This document shows positions 12,731 to 17,042 of a stretch of 17,042 nt of DNA, piece by piece. The number at the start of each line of letters is the position of its first letter. Position 1 is the first letter of the stretch. Source of the DNA: Rubrobacteraceae bacterium (GTDB lineage Bacteria; Actinomycetota; Rubrobacteria; Rubrobacterales; Rubrobacteraceae); NCBI GenBank assembly GCA_030447045.1, contig JAUJMB010000018.1, positions 1 to 17,042 of the forward strand, read 5' to 3'. Under the pieces are notes generated by a model, which ran no database searches, was not told the DNA's origin, and worked only from the letters and a program-made list of their open reading frames with translations. A program made the position numbers and the translations under genes.

Positions 12731-14074
12731 TCAATCACCTTTGCTCAGCAGCTCTTCCAGGTAGCCGGTGTGGTACTCGCCGGAGCGGAATGCCTCCCCT
12801 TCGAGGAGCCGCAGGTGGAGGGGGATGGTGGTCTTGATGCCCTCGAGGCGGTACTCGCGCAGGGCGCGGCTGGCGCGGCTTATGGCCTCCTCGCGGGTGA
12901 GGGCCCAGACGACGAGCTTGCCGACCATCGAGTCGTAGAACGGGGGGATCTTGTAGCCCTGGTAGATCGCCGAGTCCACCCGGACGCCGGGGCCGCCGGG
13001 CACGTCGAGAAAGGTGACCTCCCCGGGCGAGGGCATAAAGTCCTGGTCCGGGTCCTCGGCGTTGATGCGGAACTCCATCGCGTGCCCCACCATCGGCACG
13101 TCCTCCTGCTTGAGGCTCAGGGGCTCGCCCGCGGCCACCCGGACCTGCTCCTTTACCAGGTCCACGCCCGTCAGCATCTCCGTGACCGGGTGCTCGACCT
13201 GGATGCGCGTGTTCATCTCGATAAAAAAGAACTCTTCGCCCTCGACCAAAAACTCCACGGTCCCGGCGTTCGCGTACCCGGCCTCCCGGGCCAGCCGGAC
13301 TGCGGCCTCGGTCATCTTCTCGCGCAGGTCGGGGCCTATGCCGGGCGACGGGGCCTCCTCCAGCACCTTCTGGCGCCGGCGCTGCATCGAGCACTCGCGC
13401 TCGTACAGGTGGATCACGTTGCCCTCGTGATCGGCCATAATCTGCACCTCGACGTGACGCGGTGCTGCGAGAAACTTTTCGAGGTAGAGCGTCCCGTCCC
13501 CGAAGGCGGCCTCGGCTTCGCGCCTGGCGACCTGCACGGACTTGCGCAGCCCCTCCTCGTCCTGGGCAACCCGGATGCCCCGTCCACCGCCGCCAGCCGC
13601 TGCCTTCACCATGATCGGGTACCCGATCTCCCCCGCCGTCCGCGCCGCCTCGTCCGCAGAAGAGGCGTCCTCCGAGCCCGGCACTACCGGCACATCGGCC
13701 TCCCTGGCCAGCCGCCGCGCGGCGGACTTGTTGCCCATCTTCTCGATGGCCTCGGCCGAAGGCCCGATAAACGCAAGCCCGGCCTCCCGGCACGCGGCCG
13801 CGAAAGAGGCGTTCTCCGCGAGAAAGCCGTAGCCGGGGTGGACCGCCTCGGCCCCCGTCTCTCTGGCCGCGCCTATAAGCGCCTCGATGTTCAGGTAGCT
13901 CTTGCGGGCCGGCGGCGGGCCGATGTTCACGGCCTCGTCGGCGTGGCGCACGTGGAGGGCGCTCTCGTCGGCGTCGGAGTAGACGGCGACGGCCGCCACC
14001 CCGAGCTCCTGGCAGGCGCGCACCACGCGGAGCGCGATCTCCCCTCGATTGGCAACCAGAACCTTCCCGAACAT
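12731..14074 (-). CDS. accC: Biotin carboxylase (acetyl-CoA carboxylase subunit A family)
   Basis: The protein has 447 residues, the length of a stand-alone biotin carboxylase. Nearly every catalytic feature lines up with E. coli AccC at an offset of two: K116, K157, the glycine loop GGGGRG (161-166), E286, N288 and R290 in EMNTRIQVEH, and E294. It also has ERECSMQRRRQK and the C-terminal FMPSPG segment. The enzyme carboxylates biotin on a carrier protein using ATP and bicarbonate. A strong AGGAGGG lies 7 bases before ATG. It follows bioY by 69 bp and is divergent from pxpB-pxpC-pxpA. No biotin carrier or conventional carboxyltransferase gene is in the window. The neighbourhood points to a dedicated paralogue working with the PxpB/PxpC carboxyltransferase-like proteins, but housekeeping acetyl-CoA or propionyl-CoA carboxylase use cannot be excluded. 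Confidence 0.93.
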   Translation of the reverse strand: MFGKVLVANRGEIALRVVRACQELGVAAVAVYSDADESALHVRHADEAVNIGPPPARKSYLNIEALIGAARETGAEAVHPGYGFLAENASFAAACREAGLAFIGPSAEAIEKMGNKSAARRLAREADVPVVPGSEDASSADEAARTAGEIGYPIMVKAAAGGGGRGIRVAQDEEGLRKSVQVARREAEAAFGDGTLYLEKFLAAPRHVEVQIMADHEGNVIHLYERECSMQRRRQKVLEEAPSPGIGPDLREKMTEAAVRLAREAGYANAGTVEFLVEGEEFFFIEMNTRIQVEHPVTEMLTGVDLVKEQVRVAAGEPLSLKQEDVPMVGHAMEFRINAEDPDQDFMPSPGEVTFLDVPGGPGVRVDSAIYQGYKIPPFYDSMVGKLVVWALTREEAISRASRALREYRLEGIKTTIPLHLRLLEGEAFRSGEYHTGYLEELLSKGD

Positions 14075-14143
14075 AACCCCACCCTCCTGCGAGCCGCCGC
14101 AACCGGGGCTCCATATTAGCCGCGCCCCGGACCCCGCGCCCCG

Positions 14144-14692
14144 TCAGGTTCGGGAGGCGGCGATGGCCGGGGCCGCGGCCACGGCTACGAGCGCCGCCAG
14201 AAAGACCTTCACGAGATCGAAGACCACGAAGGGCAGAACGCCCTGCGCGACGGCCACCGCCGGCGGCAGGTCGGTCGCAACGGAGAGCCAGGCCGCCCCG
14301 ATCACGTAGATAACGGCGAGTGCGGCAACACCCCACAGGACGCTCGACGTCAGCGCCCGGCGGCGGGCCGAACGGGCGACGGCGTACGCGGCGAGGCCGG
14401 CCACGGCGGCAGCGATGGGGTAGGAGAGGAGGTACCCACCGGTGGGGCCGAAGATGACGCCGAGCCCGCCTCTGAAACCGGCGAAGACCGGCACGCCGAC
14501 GGCACCCACCAGGACGTAGATCGCCTGGGCCAGCGCCCCGTAGCGCGAGCCGAGCAACAGCCCGGAGAGGACGACGGCCGGCACCTGCAGCGTAAAAGGC
14601 ACGGGGGAGAAGGGCAGCGGGATGGTTATCTGGGCCGCCACGGCGGTGACGGCCGCCATAAGCGCCACGCGGGTCATCATCGCTACGTTCAA
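14144..14692 (-). CDS. bioY: Biotin transporter substrate-binding S-component BioY
   Basis: This is an integral membrane protein of about 183 residues with six predicted helices. It shows the BioY pattern: IPLPFSPVPFTLQVP, YVLVGAVGVPVFAGF, FGPTGGYLLSYP, and a C-terminal PFVVFDLVKVFLA with the conserved Asp and Lys. BioY captures biotin, either with an energy-coupling ECF module or alone. I place the start at TTG 14692 because minus-strand GAGGGGG (14704-14698) lies 5 bases before it and the resulting N terminus has normal family length. An upstream in-frame ATG at 14731 has no ribosome binding site and adds 13 residues, and ATG 14680 is another option. Coupling to accC immediately downstream makes sense because the carboxylase needs a biotinylated partner. 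No BirA-like operator was recognised. Confidence 0.9.
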   Translation of the reverse strand: MNVAMMTRVALMAAVTAVAAQITIPLPFSPVPFTLQVPAVVLSGLLLGSRYGALAQAIYVLVGAVGVPVFAGFRGGLGVIFGPTGGYLLSYPIAAAVAGLAAYAVARSARRRALTSSVLWGVAALAVIYVIGAAWLSVATDLPPAVAVAQGVLPFVVFDLVKVFLAALVAVAAAPAIAASRT

Positions 14693-14734
14693 GCTCGCCC
14701 CCTCGCTCGTGTCCGGGCTCCCTTTTAGCATCTA

Positions 14735-14763
14735 TTGACCGAAAAATCCGGCGTCTGTAGTAT
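14735..14763 (+). promoter_or_regulatory. Promoter of the pxpBCA run
   Basis: TTGACC (14735-14740, 5 of 6 to the -35 consensus), exactly 17 bases, then TAGTAT (14758-14763, 4 of 6 to -10). Transcription would start near 14770. This excludes a TTG at 14763 as the pxpB start and favours GTG 14790 or ATG 14802. It sits in the narrow divergent gap with bioY, so the two operons may be co-regulated. Confidence 0.6.
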
Positions 14764-14801
14764 TGCGGCACTGTCCAGGGGAAGGCGGGGTGCAACCAGA
14801 T

Positions 14802-15707
14802 ATGAGTGCCGGCGTGGGGACCGAGCTTCCGCAAGCGCGCTACAGCTACGGGGGGGACGAGTTCGTCTTTGTCGAGCTGGCCGAGGCGATGAGCCTGAAG
14901 GTCAACTTCCGGGCCATGGCCATCACCAACAGGCTCAAGGAAGAAGCCATCGAGGGCGTGATGGACATCTGCCCCTCCAACGCCTCGTACATGGTCCGTC
15001 TCGACCCCGACGTGCTGCATCCGGACGATCTGATCTCCCGCCTCAAGGGGATAGACGAGGAGGTCGGAGACATTCAGGGCTTCGAGCTCCAGACGCGTGT
15101 CGTGGACGTGCCGGTGATGATGGAGGACCCCTGGACCCACGAGACCCTGATGCGCTTCCGCGACCGCCACCAGGACCCGGACGCGACCGACCTCGAGTAC
15201 TCCGCCCGTATAAACGGCTACGACTCCAAAGAGGACTTTATCGCGGCGCTGCTCGGCTCGCCCTGGCTCGTGACCATGATCGGGTTCGTGCCGGGCCTGC
15301 CCTGGTGCTACCAGCTCGTCCCGCCGGAGGAGCAGGTCGAGGTGCCCAAGTACGTCAGGCCCCGCACCTACACCCCCGAGCGGGCCTTCGGCTTCGGGGG
15401 AGGGTTCGCGGTGGTCTACTCGGTCGAGGGCGCCGGCGGCTACCAGCTCTACGGCCTCGCCCCCGCCCCGGTCCTCGACGTAAAGCAGGAGCTCAAAGAC
15501 TTTCAGGACTCCATCGTCTTCCCGAGGCCCGGCGACGTCTTCAACTACCGCGGCATAGACCGCGAGGAGTTTGACGAGATCCGCGGCCGTGTGGAGGACG
15601 GCAGCTTCGAGTACAAAAAGAAGGATTTCGTCTTCCAACCGGACCGCGCGCTCGAGGACCCGCACGCCTACAACAAGGAGATCCTGGGGGTGCTCTATGA
15701 CGATTAG
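14802..15707 (+). CDS. pxpB: PxpB/KipI-family (allophanate hydrolase subunit 1) protein, long form
   Basis: From ATG 14802 the protein has 301 residues, whereas canonical PxpB proteins are about 215-245. The N-terminal half (ALxVxF-like strands, then DEEVGDIQGFE) and the GFVPGLPWCYQL motif (161-172, corresponding to the usual GFxPGFxYL) place it in this family. The middle is replaced by a charged stretch with WTHETLMRFRDRHQ and DLEYSARINGYDS. The loop that is normally PAGSVGIAGxQ followed by GRTP reads FGFGGGFAVVYSVEG then YGLAPAP. The C terminus extends about 45 residues beyond the PRPGDVFNYRGID strand. AHS1 and AHS2 domains also form the carboxyltransferase of urea carboxylase. Canonical PxpABC cleaves 5-oxoproline with ATP; this subfamily may act on another amide. 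The next gene starts 11 bp before its stop. GTG 14790 is an alternative start. Confidence 0.82.
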   Translation: MSAGVGTELPQARYSYGGDEFVFVELAEAMSLKVNFRAMAITNRLKEEAIEGVMDICPSNASYMVRLDPDVLHPDDLISRLKGIDEEVGDIQGFELQTRVVDVPVMMEDPWTHETLMRFRDRHQDPDATDLEYSARINGYDSKEDFIAALLGSPWLVTMIGFVPGLPWCYQLVPPEEQVEVPKYVRPRTYTPERAFGFGGGFAVVYSVEGAGGYQLYGLAPAPVLDVKQELKDFQDSIVFPRPGDVFNYRGIDREEFDEIRGRVEDGSFEYKKKDFVFQPDRALEDPHAYNKEILGVLYDD

Positions 15708-16671
15708 GGTCAAGAGCCCCGGGCTGCTCACCACCGTCCAGGACACGGGCCGCTTCGGCGAGTACGCCATAGGGATGCCGCCCTCCGGTGCGATGGACGT
15801 CTTCTCCTACCAGATCGGCAACTACCTGGTGGGCAACGAGGAGGGTGCGGCGGGGCTGGAGATAACGTACTTCGGCCCGGAGCTGGAGTTTACCGAGGAC
15901 GCCGTCATCGCCGTCACCGGGGCCGAGATGCCGCCGAAGATAAACGGGGAGGAGGCCCCGACCTGGGAGGCGCTCGCCGTGCGGTCCGGGGACGTGCTCA
16001 CCTTCGACTACCTCCAGAACGGCGCGAGGTCTTACCTGGCCGTGGCTGGCGGGATAGACGTGCCGGTCTTTATGCACAGCCGCTCGACGTACACCCTGAT
16101 CGGGCTCGGCGGCCACGAGGGAAGGGCGCTGAAGGAGGGCGACGAGCTCGCGCTCGGCGAGGCCGGCGACCGCTCGGGGCGCGTCGGGATGGCCGTCCCC
16201 GAAGGGCAGGTCCCGCGCTACTCCAAAGAGACGGAGCTGCGCGTCATCATCGGGCTGGCCAGCTACCGCCTTACCGAGGAGAGCATGGAGGAGTTCCTGG
16301 GCACAACGTGGACGGTAACTCCCGACGCCGACAGGGTCGGCTACCGCTACAGGGGCGGGGAGCTGGCTTTTGTCGAGCGCGAGCAGCCGGCGGGGGCGGG
16401 GGCGGACCAGGCCAACGTGGTGGATTTCGGCTACCCGATAGGCTCCATCCAGGTGCCCGGGGGCGTCGAGCCCATCGTGTTGATGAACGACGCCGTAACC
16501 GGCGGGGGCTACGCGACCATCGGCACCGTCATAAGCGCGGACCGCGACAAGCTCGCCCAGACCAAGACCAACGACAAGACCAGGTTCCGCTCCGTCGATC
16601 TCGACGAGGCGCTCGCGGCCCGCGAGCACCGGCGCAAGCAGATGGCGGAGATCCAGCAGGCCCTGGGCTAG
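15697..16671 (+). CDS. pxpC: PxpC/KipA-family (allophanate hydrolase subunit 2) protein
   Basis: The protein has 324 residues, normal for the family. It opens with the signature SPGLLTTVQDTGR (8-20). MPPSGAMDVFSYQIGN, RSYLAVAGGIDVPVF followed by SRSTYTLIGLGGHEGR, RVGYRYRGGEL, and GSIQVPGGVEPIVLMNDAVTGGGYATI follow in the expected order. PxpC forms a complex with PxpB in 5-oxoprolinase, and the same fold pair forms the carboxyltransferase domain of urea carboxylase. ATG 15697 is chosen because the family begins exactly there, and earlier in-frame starts lie in pxpB coding sequence and give arginine/serine-rich shadow peptide. GGGGGT precedes it at normal spacing. The 11-bp overlap with pxpB implies coupled translation and equimolar subunits. 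Confidence 0.9.
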   Translation: MTIRVKSPGLLTTVQDTGRFGEYAIGMPPSGAMDVFSYQIGNYLVGNEEGAAGLEITYFGPELEFTEDAVIAVTGAEMPPKINGEEAPTWEALAVRSGDVLTFDYLQNGARSYLAVAGGIDVPVFMHSRSTYTLIGLGGHEGRALKEGDELALGEAGDRSGRVGMAVPEGQVPRYSKETELRVIIGLASYRLTEESMEEFLGTTWTVTPDADRVGYRYRGGELAFVEREQPAGAGADQANVVDFGYPIGSIQVPGGVEPIVLMNDAVTGGGYATIGTVISADRDKLAQTKTNDKTRFRSVDLDEALAAREHRRKQMAEIQQALG

Positions 16672-16686
16672 GCGGGGCAAGCGAGC

Positions 16687-17042
16687 ATGGCCCACATAGA
16701 CTTTAACTGCGACATGGGCGAGAGCTTCGGGCCGTACAGCTTCGGCGCCGACGAGGAGCTGATGCGCCACATCACCTCGGCCAACGTCGCCGGCGGCTTC
16801 CACGCGGGCGACCCGCGCGTCATGGGCAAGACCGTGGCGCTCGCCAAAGAGCACGGCGTCGCCGTCGGCGTGCACAACGGCTACGGGGACCTGGTCGGTT
16901 TCGGCCGCAGGGAGATAAAGGCCACCCCCGAGGAGATACGGGACGAGTTGATCTACCAGCTCGGGGCCCTGCGCGAGTTTGCCCGGCTCCACGGCCTGGA
17001 GGTCCAGCACGTCAAGCCCCACGGCGCCCTCTACATGGTCGC
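16687..17042 (+). CDS. pxpA: PxpA / LamB-YcsF family protein (3' partial)
   Basis: 118 codons are visible and the frame runs off the right edge; the family is about 250 residues. [11 protein letters not shown] at the N terminus, [13 protein letters not shown] (31-43), GFGRR and [10 protein letters not shown] identify the LamB/YcsF family, the third subunit of the ATP-dependent 5-oxoprolinase. Two conserved positions differ: the usual ANIACGFHAGD has Cys where this protein has Gly, and the usual GAHPxxPD reads VHNGYGD. The His of both motifs is kept. The gene begins 15 bp after the pxpC stop with GGCGGGG upstream, so it is the third gene of the run. Loss of the Cys and of the HP pair suggests a changed pocket. 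Whether activity is retained is open. Confidence 0.87.
   Translation, partial: MAHIDFNCDMGESFGPYSFGADEELMRHITSANVAGGFHAGDPRVMGKTVALAKEHGVAVGVHNGYGDLVGFGRREIKATPEEIRDELIYQLGALREFARLHGLEVQHVKPHGALYMV

Noticed and set aside
12535..12738. Short minus-strand frame in the gap between accC and the cNMP-protein gene
   Set aside because: It overlaps the well-supported promoter, ribosome binding site and GTG start of the cNMP protein, and its peptide is low-complexity arginine/proline-rich.
12770..14119. Plus-strand frame of about 450 codons opposite accC
   Set aside because: It is a mirror of accC codon bias; AccC catalytic residues are complete on the minus strand.
14763..14801. TTG at 14763 as the pxpB start
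   Set aside because: It falls inside the -10 element of the best promoter and lacks a ribosome binding site; ATG 14802 or GTG 14790 fit better.
12735..15770. A 1011-codon open frame on the minus strand
   Set aside because: It runs antisense to pxpB and pxpC and out of frame through bioY and accC, all of which have clear family motifs. The translation is arginine/glycine/valine-rich shadow sequence typical of high-GC DNA.
15541..17022. Long minus-strand frame opposite pxpC/pxpA
   Set aside because: It is antisense to clearly coding PxpC and PxpA sequence, with no recognisable motif.
1..17042. tRNA, rRNA, CRISPR array, riboswitch, insertion sequence
   Set aside because: I scanned for CCA-ended cloverleaf-like sequence, regularly spaced repeats, transposase motifs and long structured leaders by eye and saw none. 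A covariance-model search would be the decisive test.

Overview
The window is high-GC DNA with long, tightly packed ORFs. It uses GTG/TTG starts and many ATA and AGG codons (for example runs such as gagata and ataaag) despite the high GC. Together with the gene families present, this fits a high-GC actinomycete-type genome, and Rubrobacter-like organisms are my best guess. That guess rests on codon style and gene content from memory, not on a search. The 5' and 3' ends each cut through a gene. I see no rRNA, tRNA, CRISPR array, transposase or phage gene.

Layout. (1) Positions 1-3978, plus strand: a hydantoin/cyclic-ureide catabolic run made of an M20-type N-carbamoyl amino acid/allantoate amidohydrolase (5' truncated), a dihydropyrimidinase/hydantoinase, an isochorismatase-fold cysteine hydrolase resembling N-carbamoylsarcosine amidase, and an ornithine-cyclodeaminase/mu-crystallin family protein. 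The chemistry reads as ring opening, decarbamoylation, then processing of the amino or imino acid. (2) 4088-4768: a lone SAM methyltransferase behind a small heptamer repeat. (3) 4776-7798, minus strand: MFS transporter, then an intrinsic terminator, then two SDR oxidoreductases. A 414-bp divergent region separates them from a FadR-type GntR regulator at 8213-8983. A palindrome of GntR/FCD spacing lies exactly on the -35 box of the transporter promoter. (4) 9096-9461: a small two-TM protein of unknown function.

(5) 9524-12551, minus strand: a translationally coupled set of a stand-alone cNMP-fold protein, a cNMP-fold/PlsC-type acyltransferase fusion and an AXE1-like alpha/beta hydrolase. This looks like a sensor-controlled acyl or lipid module. 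(6) 12731-14692, minus strand: biotin transporter S-component BioY followed by biotin carboxylase AccC. (7) 14802 to the end, plus strand and divergent from bioY-accC: pxpB, pxpC and pxpA (KipI/KipA/LamB-YcsF families, the ATP-dependent 5-oxoprolinase set).

The most interesting part is regions 6 and 7. PxpB and PxpC are homologous to the carboxyltransferase domain of urea carboxylase, and here they sit back to back with a biotin carboxylase and a biotin importer. PxpB is unusually long, and PxpA is altered in two normally conserved active-site-region motifs. Together this suggests a split, biotin-dependent amide/lactam carboxylase-hydrolase instead of a plain 5-oxoprolinase. This is inference, and no biotin carrier protein is visible inside the window. 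With the hydantoin operon at the other end, the window carries two independent routes for opening cyclic amides.
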